Positions 13,957-21,229 of a stretch of 21,229 bases of DNA are shown piece after piece. The DNA is from a virus. The translations under genes and the position numbers were made by a program. The stretch lies in the IMG/VR virus record IMGVR_UViG_3300046714_000088, positions 1-21,229 of that record; one strand, 5' to 3'. The notes beneath the pieces were generated by a model. That model saw only the letters and a list, made by a program, of their open reading frames with translations. It did not search any database and was not told the origin of the DNA. Positions within the stretch are counted from its first letter, which is position 1. Each line of letters starts with the position of its first letter.

Positions 13957-14149
13957 TGCCGTTTCCCTTCTTCAGTAATTCCTGCTGCAACTGCGCGACT
14001 TGATTCGTGAGCTTGACCACTTCGCCCTGCAGCTTAAAGCGAAGCATCTCCTTCTCGCCGATGACCTGATACAGCTCTTCAAGGGTGACTGCCATCCCCT
14101 GCTGCTGCGGGGTCTCTTGCGGTCGACCCGGTGACAACACGTCGTCCAT
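13949..14149 (-). CDS. Small coiled-coil protein
   Basis: A 66-aa protein beginning MDDVLSPGRPQETPQQQGMA. Residues 21-61 form a heptad-like helix (EELYQVIGEKEMLRFKLQGE, then VVKLTNQVAQLQQELLKK), so a coiled coil or oligomer is likely. The start at 14149 is set by a strong GAGGAG 7 bases upstream; a much longer frame starting at 14428 is antisense-like low-complexity shadow of the glycine-rich gene and is rejected. A second ATG at residue 19 is possible. Function unknown. Confidence 0.7.
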   Translation of the reverse strand: MDDVLSPGRPQETPQQQGMAVTLEELYQVIGEKEMLRFKLQGEVVKLTNQVAQLQQELLKKGNGNA

Positions 14150-14160
14150 TCTGACTCCTC

Positions 14161-14931
14161 CTACCAATTCGTCAAATTCAGCATCATTCCACCGCCCTTC
14201 GGAGACACGGTGAATGTCCCGCTGGCCGTGAACGTGTGGATCGTATAGCCCCCGACGTAACTGATAGCGCCTCCCGATGCGACAAGTGCTCCGGTGACAT
14301 ATCGAATGATGACGATGCCTTGATAACCCGCACCGCCGTATCCTGAGACACGCGTGCCTCCACCGCCGCATCCGTAGTAGGTCGCATTGCCTCCGCCTCC
14401 GTAGTTTCCTGCGCCACCACCGCCCCATCCGACGCCACCAGTACCTGACCCGGCCCCACCTCCACCACCGGAATAGTTCTGCGCTGCGCCCGACGTCGAG
14501 GCCGTATAGCCCGCGCCACCGTTGCCGCCCGCATTACCACCGGGACCGTCTCCACCATTCCCGGAGAACCCACCGCCGCCGCCGCCGCCGTTTGATCCGT
14601 AATACCCGCCACGCGTGGAGGTTCCAGCGCCTGGCTGACCGTACCATCCTGCTCCACCGCCGGAGTGCCAGGCACCCGCCGTGTTCTCGTTCCCACCACC
14701 GCCGCCTCCGCCCCCGACACCATAGCCCGGGAAGGACGACGTTCCGCCATTGCCACCGATCGCAGCATTGGCTCCGCCTCCGCCACCGGCACCCACGACA
14801 ATGGCATAGGCTCCGACGGCGACTTCGATGGACGGCATCCAGTAGACACCGCCACCACCGCCGCCCCCGCCATTGTCACCACTGCCACCTCCTCCGCCTC
14901 CGCCTACGACAAGGAACTCAATCGCAGCCAT
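14161..14931 (-). CDS. Glycine-rich virion protein
   Basis: A 256-aa protein, mostly Gly runs broken by aromatic and polar residues. It begins MAAIEFLVVGGGGGGGSGDN, then has a short beta region and repeated Gly blocks, and ends with GIVIIRYVTG and VGGYTIHTFTASGTFTV. This 'GYTIHTFTxSGTFTV' segment is common in glycine-rich phage tail proteins. Such proteins can fold into packed polyglycine helices, as in fibre-tip adhesins of some Salmonella phages; that comparison is an inference. The gene begins directly after the stop of the upstream fibre gene (TAA|ATG), so coupling is likely. Confidence 0.78.
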   Translation of the reverse strand: MAAIEFLVVGGGGGGGSGDNGGGGGGGGVYWMPSIEVAVGAYAIVVGAGGGGGANAAIGGNGGTSSFPGYGVGGGGGGGGNENTAGAWHSGGGAGWYGQPGAGTSTRGGYYGSNGGGGGGGFSGNGGDGPGGNAGGNGGAGYTASTSGAAQNYSGGGGGAGSGTGGVGWGGGGAGNYGGGGNATYYGCGGGGTRVSGYGGAGYQGIVIIRYVTGALVASGGAISYVGGYTIHTFTASGTFTVSPKGGGMMLNLTNW

Positions 14932-16869
14932 TTATTGACTCGCTACGCCGACCAGATACCAATAACCAGTGTAAGAGGCATAGCGGAAGCCAATCCACAT
15001 CATGCGTCCACCACCGGGTGACGCTGCCGGAAGTCCCTGCGTTGACATGCCTGCCCAATTACCAGACCAATACAGCGGCCTCGCCGTGCCATCATCACGA
15101 ATTGCGATAACCAAGGATTGACCGTCACGCCCATTCACCGGCGAGCTAAACGTGCAGCCGTAGTTGATGGCGTAATGCGTCACCATTTCCGTGGTGTTCA
15201 TATCAGGTTGGAAACCTTGCGCTCCTGCGGCTAACCCAGCGACACGCGGTGCCTGAATCCCTTGAATCAAACTTGCTGAGTAGATCGGTCCCGCGCAGTA
15301 CAACCCAGTGTTCGAGTACAGACCATACGCGCCGTGACTGCCGATATACCAGCTCGCTTGGATGCTGCCCGTGCCAATCGCAACGTCCACACGACCGGGA
15401 TAGATGACCCCGCGCGGCTGGAACGAGTTGCCGCCCGTGATCGCGCAGGCGTTCAGCTCTAGCCCACCGCCTGCGCTGCCGACGTTCATGGAGGCGCGAC
15501 ACGTCAGGTCACCGAGATTATTGCCCGTCGCCTGCGAGTAGTAACTCGCAGCGGACATGATCGCCCACCGCGAGTTGTCGCCAGACACGAGCGCCAACGT
15601 GTCCGCTGCCGGATCAGGACGCAACGCGGGCTGATTGTTCGCGCCACCAATCTTGAGGCCGATGACATTCGCGGCTACATTCACCACGACGGCCGCCGAA
15701 AACGCCCCACCCGCCGCAAACGTCCCATTGCCCCCCGTGTCCACGCGGAACAGCATCGCGGCCGTGCGGGGATTCGCACCGGGCGAGAGCCAGTCGAGTT
15801 CAAGAGCGAAGTTGCCAAACGACGCTAACTGAACACCATTCGTCGCCGTGTCATCGAGGTAGCACGCACCCCCGGCGAAGCGGAAGTTTCGCGTCAGCCG
15901 GAAGTCATTCGCGCTCCACGATGTGAGGCGCGTGAGCGCCGTGTTCGCGGGCGCCTGCAAAACATACGTCGGGTAGTCAGGATCGGCCCCGCCAATCAGG
16001 GTCATCGTGCCCCGGTCCGACAAGCGCAACATCGTCCAGTTGACCGCCGTCTCCGCATCGTTCAGCACGTCGAACGTCAGGAGTTGAGCGGACAACCAGA
16101 TGCGCCACTTCTGACGATCCACCGGTTGCCCAGTCGCCTGTAATTGAATCAACGGCAACGGCGCGACGATCTGCAACTGCGGATAGGCGCCCGTCAGTTT
16201 CAGTTGAACCATGTCGGCCTTACCACTGCGATAGAGCGTCAGCGGCGTCGCAAGGCCCGTCGTCCCAGCATCGTTTAGTGCGTTGAATGTCAGCGGACTC
16301 CCTGCCGACAGCGCGCTGTTGACGATGCTCCACAGCTTCAGATCGGTGCCACCACCCGTATCGTTTAGTCGAAGGCGAGGAATCGCCTTGCTGATGGTCT
16401 GGTCCTGCGTGAACACGTTGGCGACGTTCAGCCACGCTGCCCCCACGAGCGCGTCAGCACCGCCCGGTTCGTGCGTCACGTGATGCGCGGCCGTCGATCC
16501 CGCTGGCCCAGTCGCGCCCGTGGCTCCACTCGGGCCCGTCGCGCCGATGCCCGTGGGCCCCGTTGGCCCGGCCGGTCCCACGATGCCCTGAATCCCTGTC
16601 GGGCCTGTTGCGCCAGTCAACCCGATGACGCCGGTCGGACCTGTTGGCCCCGTCGCACCAGTGAGGCCGATGACGCCGGTCGGACCCGTTGGCCCCGTGA
16701 GGCCAATGATGCCCTGTGGCCCCGTCGCACCGATTGGACCGGCCACACCAGTAGGACCGGTCGGACCCGTCACGCCAGTCGGCCCTGTCGGTCCCGTAGG
16801 ACCGCTCAGCGTAGGATTCCAGACTGGAACCCACTCAACTGTCGCCGGATCAGGAAAAGGAAAAGACAT
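14932..16869 (-). CDS. Collagen-like tail fibre protein 3
   Basis: A 645-aa protein. The N-terminus ([11 protein letters not shown], residues 11-21) matches that of the upstream fibre and may be its attachment peptide. Residues 23-124 are Gly-X-Y repeats. [16 protein letters not shown] at 128-143 is shared with the other two fibres, and [13 protein letters not shown] follows. The rest is a beta-rich shaft with repeated segments of the type [10 protein letters not shown] and [10 protein letters not shown], and the C-terminus ends [11 protein letters not shown], a plausible receptor-binding tip. No tail-fibre chaperone or autocleavage domain is visible. GAAGG overlaps the upstream stop just before the ATG at 16869. 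Confidence 0.85.
   Translation of the reverse strand: MSFPFPDPATVEWVPVWNPTLSGPTGPTGPTGVTGPTGPTGVAGPIGATGPQGIIGLTGPTGPTGVIGLTGATGPTGPTGVIGLTGATGPTGIQGIVGPAGPTGPTGIGATGPSGATGATGPAGSTAAHHVTHEPGGADALVGAAWLNVANVFTQDQTISKAIPRLRLNDTGGGTDLKLWSIVNSALSAGSPLTFNALNDAGTTGLATPLTLYRSGKADMVQLKLTGAYPQLQIVAPLPLIQLQATGQPVDRQKWRIWLSAQLLTFDVLNDAETAVNWTMLRLSDRGTMTLIGGADPDYPTYVLQAPANTALTRLTSWSANDFRLTRNFRFAGGACYLDDTATNGVQLASFGNFALELDWLSPGANPRTAAMLFRVDTGGNGTFAAGGAFSAAVVVNVAANVIGLKIGGANNQPALRPDPAADTLALVSGDNSRWAIMSAASYYSQATGNNLGDLTCRASMNVGSAGGGLELNACAITGGNSFQPRGVIYPGRVDVAIGTGSIQASWYIGSHGAYGLYSNTGLYCAGPIYSASLIQGIQAPRVAGLAAGAQGFQPDMNTTEMVTHYAINYGCTFSSPVNGRDGQSLVIAIRDDGTARPLYWSGNWAGMSTQGLPAASPGGGRMMWIGFRYASYTGYWYLVGVASQ
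16498..16803 (-). repeat. Collagen-like Gly-X-Y region, fibre 3
   Basis: About 34 triplets rich in GPT and GAT, with one one-residue interruption (GPTGIGATG). This should form a trimeric triple helix. Confidence 0.9.
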
Positions 16870-16871
16870 CG

Positions 16872-18554
16872 TTACCTTCGGAAATACACCAGGGTGTCAA
16901 GATGCACTTGTTCACCGCTACCACTCACCGCGAGAGTACCGTTCCCATGTGTATGATCCCCAACTGCCGTCGCCGTGATGTTATGCGCGTGCGCGGCCAC
17001 TGCTGCGACCGTGATCGTATGTGCATGGTTGCCGTCGGATACGATAACCGCATTGTGCGCGTGCGCTGCAACAACGTCTGTGCCTGCCGTGTGGCTATGT
17101 GCGCCACCTGCCGTTACTGTCAGTCGGTGACTATGGAATCCTGCGTCACCGGTGTTCCCATCGAAGTCAACACCGTGTACGTGCGTGCTGCGCGACATCG
17201 CACCGCTCTGGCCCGCGTCGACGTTCATTGACCCTGCTGAGTCCGTACCCGACAGCACGTGGATGCCATAGTAGTGGTTGTGCGTGCCATCGGCTGTCGT
17301 TTCACCGCCGTGTGTGTGGTCGCCGACGCCGTTAACCGTGACACCATGACCGTGCGAGCCTTGCGCGTCCGTATAGCTGCCCGTATGGACGTGAGCCCCT
17401 GCTGCTGTCGCTGTCGCCGTCGGAGTATGTGCACCGGCCGCATCCGTTGCACCAGTATGGCCATGCGCTCCAGCCGCTGCGATCGCACCAACCAGGGTCG
17501 GTGTTGAAGCCCCACCCAGAATCCCGCTGTATGCCGATCCAGCCTTGAGATACGCCCCAGCCAAACTCGGAGGCGTGAACGCTGTCGCCGTGATCGTGGC
17601 ACCACCGACCGTAAGGTAATCAGTCGCAACGCCGTTGCAGAGCGCCCACCCAGGTTCTTGCGGGGCAAACACGCGATGCGTGAAATAGCCGTTGCCGCAA
17701 TCACCGGGAGCAAACTGCCAAGCCGCTCCATCCCACCGACACACATGGTTGTATGGAGCCGTCACCATGTAGAGCAAACCAGCGTGCGCCGCGGTCAAGC
17801 CAGTCGGTTGCTGCGCAAGCGTTCCCGCTGCGATCGAGCCGTACAACGTAGTTCCAACCATCTTCAGGCCCGCGAGGTCGATCTCTTGCATCGGGCCCGC
17901 TGCCACACTTCCTCGACCGAATAGTCTCGAGGGTGCCGACAGTTGTAAGACGTCTGAGCCGCCTGGTTCGTGCGTCACGTGATGCGGCGGCATTCCCGCA
18001 CCTGGCATCGTGGGCCAGGGCTCGGGAGGCGTTGTGACGTTGCTCTTTACGCACAGGTACGTGATGCCATCGGCCGCAACAACGAGATCACCATTCTGAT
18101 AGGTGACTGGTGCTGGCAGGTTGTAGCCGCCGAGATAATCAAGAACCTCCCCATCGAGACCAGGTAATCCTGTCGGACCTGTTGGTCCCGTTGCGCCTAC
18201 GCCCGAGGGACCGGTTGCGCCTGTTGGTCCTATTGCACCTGTCAGACCGGTCGGACCTGTTGCGCCGGTCAAGCCGATCACACCAGTCGGACCTGTTGGC
18301 CCAACCACGCCCGTCAAACCTGTTGGGCCTGTAGCACCTGTCAGGCCGATCACACCCTGGGGACCAGTTGGTCCTATCGGACCCGTTGGTCCTGCAACGC
18401 CTATTGGACCCGTGACACCCGTCGGACCTGTGGCACCTGCTGGGCCCGTGACACCAGTCGGTCCACCCGCCGGACCTGTCGGTCCTTGCGGGCCGACGAC
18501 TTGTGGGTTCCAGACTGGGACCCATTCAGTTGTAACCGGATTCGGGCCGCTCAT
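16872..18554 (-). CDS. Collagen-like tail fibre 2 with collar domain and HxH needle
   Basis: A 560-aa protein. N-terminus [10 protein letters not shown] (9-18); collagen-like Gly-X-Y at 21-135; then a short module [20 protein letters not shown] with DGITYLC that looks like a carbohydrate-binding fold; [13 protein letters not shown] at 191-203; a phage tail collar-type segment at about 299-340 ([10 protein letters not shown]...[14 protein letters not shown]); and a C-terminal region 363-536 holding twelve H-x-H motifs. H-x-H repeats in phage fibres, such as T4 gp37, bind metal ions along a trimeric needle. The protein ends [10 protein letters not shown]. It starts 6 bases after the upstream stop with a weak Shine-Dalgarno sequence. 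Confidence 0.87.
   Translation of the reverse strand: MSGPNPVTTEWVPVWNPQVVGPQGPTGPAGGPTGVTGPAGATGPTGVTGPIGVAGPTGPIGPTGPQGVIGLTGATGPTGLTGVVGPTGPTGVIGLTGATGPTGLTGAIGPTGATGPSGVGATGPTGPTGLPGLDGEVLDYLGGYNLPAPVTYQNGDLVVAADGITYLCVKSNVTTPPEPWPTMPGAGMPPHHVTHEPGGSDVLQLSAPSRLFGRGSVAAGPMQEIDLAGLKMVGTTLYGSIAAGTLAQQPTGLTAAHAGLLYMVTAPYNHVCRWDGAAWQFAPGDCGNGYFTHRVFAPQEPGWALCNGVATDYLTVGGATITATAFTPPSLAGAYLKAGSAYSGILGGASTPTLVGAIAAAGAHGHTGATDAAGAHTPTATATAAGAHVHTGSYTDAQGSHGHGVTVNGVGDHTHGGETTADGTHNHYYGIHVLSGTDSAGSMNVDAGQSGAMSRSTHVHGVDFDGNTGDAGFHSHRLTVTAGGAHSHTAGTDVVAAHAHNAVIVSDGNHAHTITVAAVAAHAHNITATAVGDHTHGNGTLAVSGSGEQVHLDTLVYFRR
16947..17468 (-). repeat. Twelve H-x-H motifs, putative metal-binding needle
   Basis: Motifs include [77 protein letters not shown] and GDHTHGN. 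A thirteenth site reads GAHTPTA and has lost the second His. Spacing is mostly 10-20 residues. Confidence 0.85.
18150..18494 (-). repeat. Collagen-like Gly-X-Y region, fibre 2
   Basis: About 38 triplets, GPT-rich, with one one-residue break near PSGVGATG. Confidence 0.9.
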
Positions 18555-18560
18555 AACTCT

Positions 18561-21229
18561 CTAGTTAATCGCAACGGTCAACTGGAAAGCGAGGCGCACC
18601 GTCCCACTCGGCAGAAACCCGCCGCCGCCCATGACGTCGCGATAGAGGCGAACGATGTCGTTCGGAGCCGTGTTGACCGAACAGACGATAGGTGGTGAGG
18701 CATTCACAAAGACCGGCGTCGCGCTGTACCCTGCCGTGGTATAACCACCCGGCAAATAGAAGAACCACGAACTGTTGTTCGCTGGCCCCACCACATCGGA
18801 CAACAGCGACAGGAACAGCGTTTTCCCCATCACCATGTACCTAGCCCCGTAGACTGTCCCATTGGGTATCACCGAACTGCCTTGGTCATACATCTGGGGC
18901 GTGAAATTAATCCAGTGCCCGATTGGCGTTGTGCGGCCCTTCTCGTAATGGTCGCGCGTCGCGATGATGTCCCGCGCCGCCGTGAAGTCGCCTGTGCGCG
19001 TGAACAGCGCGGCATTCGACTGATACCCGCCAAGATCGTTGTTCGTCTGCACATAGAGGGTCTGGCCTGTATTCACCAGACTGAAGCGTCTGGCGTCCGC
19101 TACCGCTGCGTCATCACTCAACGTCAACCGAGCTGCCCCGAATTTAATCGTCTGTTCAGCGGTGAACACGTTAGCGAGGTTCAAACGTGGCACGTTAGTC
19201 GCGATACGTGCATCAGGTACCAGACCACTGGTCAGCACCGAGGCATTTAGCGACGTTAACGCATCAGCCCCACCCGGTTCATGCGAAGCACGATGTGGTG
19301 GAAACGCACCACCTACTGTCGGCCACGGCTCGGGCGGCGTGTTCGTCCCGTCAACCACACAGACGTAGGTGATACCGTCTGGTGCGACAACGAAATCGCC
19401 ATCCTTGTAAACCGTCGGCGGCGTGTAATCACCCAGGTACGCAAGACCGCCGCCGCCCGTTCCTGCACCGCTTGGGCCTGTTGGCCCTTGTGGACCCGTA
19501 ACTCCTATCGGTCCTTGCGGACCAGTAACGCCTGTTGCACCTACCCCTGTTGGGCCTGTTGCTCCTGGTACGCCGTCAATACCTGCAACGCCACTCGGAC
19601 CTGTTGGCCCTGTCGCACCTGGAGGACCTGTTGGGCCGACGTCACCAACTCCTGGCCCCGTAGCGCCGATGGGTCCTGTCGGTCCGGTTGGTCCGGTAGC
19701 ACCAACGCCTGCGGGACCAGACGCACCCGTTGGACCCGTTGGACCTGCTGGACCCAGTAACCCATCGGCGCCTGTTGGACCAGTCGGACCGACTGCTCCC
19801 TCGGGACCTGCCACACCGCTTGGACCGATAGGCCCGACTGGACCGGTCGCACCATCAGGACCAACAGGGCCAATACCACCGGCCACACCGCTGGGTCCTG
19901 TCGCTCCGATTGGACCTGTGGCACCAGCATCGCCTGTAAGACCGATTGGACCTTGATCACCAGTTGCACCTATCGGGCCTGTTGCGCCTGTGACTCCTGC
20001 ACCTGTCGGACCAGTCGCTCCAGGAGGACCAGCCACGCCGCTCGGTCCTGTTGCGCCTGTTGCTCCAAGCCCAGTCGGACCGGTTGCACCAGGAGGACCG
20101 ACTGTTCCTGCACCGCCGCTAACTCCCGAGGGTCCTGTTGCGCCGGTCGGACCGAAGCCACCTGTGAGGCCCATCGGGCCAGTCGGCCCAGTCGCTCCAG
20201 TCGGGCCAACCAAACCCTGCGGTCCAAGCGGACCGGTCGGACCTGACGGACCAGGTATTCCCTGTGGCCCTGTTGCGCCGGTTGCTCCAGCTCCAGTCGG
20301 CCCAGTCGCACCGGCCGGACCGGCCACACCCTGGGGACCGGCCGCACCGCTTGGGCCGATCGCGCCGATTCCAGTCGGGCCTGTTGCACCTGCTGGACCA
20401 GCCGGGCCAGTCACTCCGACCCCAGTTGGGCCAATCGGACCGGCCACACCCTGAGGACCGCTTGCCCCGATGCCTCCTGGAGGTCCCTGGGGGCCCGTTA
20501 CGCCGATTCCAGTCGGTCCGGTAGGGCCTACAGCACCAGGCACACCCTGAACGCCCTGGAGGCCACCAGGACCTGTCGCACCAACTGGCCCAGTTGAGCC
20601 TGCCGAGCCTGTCGGACCAGCTGGACCCTGGATGCCCGAGGCGCCAGGTCCTCCAGTCAGCCCAGTCGGGCCTGTCGCACCAGCCGGACCAGGACCACCG
20701 ATCGGGCCTTGCGCGCCTGTCGGACCGGTCGGTCCTGAAGGCCCAGAGGGTCCTACCAAACCTTGGGGGCCGACGGGACCAGTGGCTCCAGTTACGCCAG
20801 CGCCTGTCGATCCGGTAGGACCTTCTGGACCTTGCGGACCTGATGGACCGCTCGGGCCGCTTGCTCCAATTCCCGTGGCGCCTGTTGGACCCTCGATGCC
20901 TTGCGGCCCAGTCTCACCTACGCCAGTCGGGCCGATCTCACCTTGTGGACCACTCGGACCAATCGGTCCCTCGAATCCTTGCGGACCTCGCGGTCCTTCC
21001 GGCCCCTCAGGGCCTGTGGCACCGGTTGCTCCGGCTCCCGTTGGGCCCACCGGACCAGTTGGTCCCTCAGGTCCGGTCGGTCCTTCCGGTCCAGTGGCTC
21101 CAGGTGGCCCAATCGGACCGCTTGGACCCATCGTGCCTTCGAACAGTTTCTCGAGATCCTCGATCGTCTTCCGCGTAATCGTGACAGCGACTTGGTGTCC
21201 CTGTAGGATCGCGATGGTTTTGAACGGCT
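18561..21229 (-). CDS. Collagen-like tail fibre protein 1 (5' end outside window)
   Basis: The frame is open to the right edge, with 32 residues before the first in-window ATG ([20 protein letters not shown] and [12 protein letters not shown]), so the true start is outside. Of 888 visible residues, about 558 are Gly-X-Y triplets with about a dozen one-residue breaks. The C-terminal 298 residues hold [20 protein letters not shown] with DGITYVC (carbohydrate-binding look), [26 protein letters not shown], and a beta-rich tip ending [10 protein letters not shown]. The two following fibres share parts of this. The helical N-terminal segment may join it to another virion part. The role is as a trimeric fibre; the receptor is unknown. 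Confidence 0.86.
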   Translation of the reverse strand, partial: PFKTIAILQGHQVAVTITRKTIEDLEKLFEGTMGPSGPIGPPGATGPEGPTGPEGPTGPVGPTGAGATGATGPEGPEGPRGPQGFEGPIGPSGPQGEIGPTGVGETGPQGIEGPTGATGIGASGPSGPSGPQGPEGPTGSTGAGVTGATGPVGPQGLVGPSGPSGPTGPTGAQGPIGGPGPAGATGPTGLTGGPGASGIQGPAGPTGSAGSTGPVGATGPGGLQGVQGVPGAVGPTGPTGIGVTGPQGPPGGIGASGPQGVAGPIGPTGVGVTGPAGPAGATGPTGIGAIGPSGAAGPQGVAGPAGATGPTGAGATGATGPQGIPGPSGPTGPLGPQGLVGPTGATGPTGPMGLTGGFGPTGATGPSGVSGGAGTVGPPGATGPTGLGATGATGPSGVAGPPGATGPTGAGVTGATGPIGATGDQGPIGLTGDAGATGPIGATGPSGVAGGIGPVGPDGATGPVGPIGPSGVAGPEGAVGPTGPTGADGLLGPAGPTGPTGASGPAGVGATGPTGPTGPIGATGPGVGDVGPTGPPGATGPTGPSGVAGIDGVPGATGPTGVGATGVTGPQGPIGVTGPQGPTGPSGAGTGGGGLAYLGDYTPPTVYKDGDFVVAPDGITYVCVVDGTNTPPEPWPTVGGAFPPHRASHEPGGADALTSLNASVLTSGLVPDARIATNVPRLNLANVFTAEQTIKFGAARLTLSDDAAVADARRFSLVNTGQTLYVQTNNDLGGYQSNAALFTRTGDFTAARDIIATRDHYEKGRTTPIGHWINFTPQMYDQGSSVIPNGTVYGARYMVMGKTLFLSLLSDVVGPANNSSWFFYLPGGYTTAGYSATPVFVNASPPIVCSVNTAPNDIVRLYRDVMGGGGFLPSGTVRLAFQLTVAIN
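19458..21131 (-). repeat. Long collagen-like Gly-X-Y region, fibre 1
   Basis: About 558 residues, rich in GPT, GAT, GPS and GPQ triplets, without the charged GEK/GKD-type triplets of many collagens. Regular one-residue breaks (GPTGAGATG-type) recur along it. Confidence 0.92.

Noticed and set aside
13949-14428. A 159-codon frame ending at the coiled-coil gene stop
   Set aside because: Its first part is an Arg/His-rich shadow of the glycine-rich gene; the strong ribosome binding site places the real start at 14149.
16872-18554. Diversity-generating retroelement acting on a fibre gene
   Set aside because: No reverse transcriptase gene, template repeat or adenine-biased variable region is visible in the window, and the fibre tips are not C-type-lectin-like.
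19457-21131. Repetitive DNA that might be taken for a CRISPR or tandem-repeat array
   Set aside because: The repeat follows Gly-X-Y codons with a 9-base period and synonymous variation, and there are no direct repeats with unique spacers.

Overview
The window is a structural-gene block from a tailed bacteriophage or prophage. All real genes lie on the minus strand, so transcription runs from high to low coordinates. Genes are packed end to end with ATGA overlaps, TAA|ATG junctions and Shine-Dalgarno sequences, which points to a bacterial host. DNA is GC-rich. The host genus cannot be read from the sequence. A tail tube, tail chaperones and tape measure are present and no tail sheath gene is seen, so a long non-contractile (siphovirus-like) tail is the best reading. 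No RNA genes, CRISPR array, integrase, transposase, terminase or portal gene is visible.

Layout in transcription order. (1) Receptor/fibre block, 21229 to 13949: three collagen-like tail-fibre proteins (the first cut by the window edge), a glycine-rich virion protein and a small coiled-coil protein. (2) Accessory block, 13956 to 11689: an unknown 121-aa protein, a GT4-type glycosyltransferase, two small proteins built almost wholly of ten-residue repeats, and a 132-aa putative virion protein. (3) Head block, 11681 to 6423: a 1070-aa protease-to-scaffold fusion interrupted by variable cassettes, a decoration-type protein, an encapsulin-like HK97-fold major capsid protein, and a coiled-coil plus TIG-like protein. 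(4) Neck block, 6420 to 3414: adaptor, stopper, a second glycosyltransferase, a gp10-like protein and a tail terminator. (5) Tail block, 3397 to 1: tail tube, a Cys-motif phage protein, tail assembly chaperones with a programmed -1 frameshift at A AAA AAC, and a tape measure protein that starts with TTG and runs off the left edge.

The order protease/scaffold, decoration protein, major capsid protein matches the lambda C(Nu3)-D-E order. A strong internal ribosome binding site at 9011-9016 suggests the scaffold is also made separately, as Nu3 is. The fibre genes lie upstream of the head genes rather than after the tape measure.

The most unusual items are: the capsid protease polyprotein, in which four near-identical 16-residue linkers (FRAAWPDKSGKDDHGR-type), each preceded by an acidic tract, separate unrelated or duplicated His-rich cassettes; the pair of overlapping genes made of perfectly phased decapeptide repeats; and two glycosyltransferases embedded in virion-gene operons, which suggests a glycosylated virion. 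All functional calls rest on reading the sequence and on family knowledge. No database search was run.
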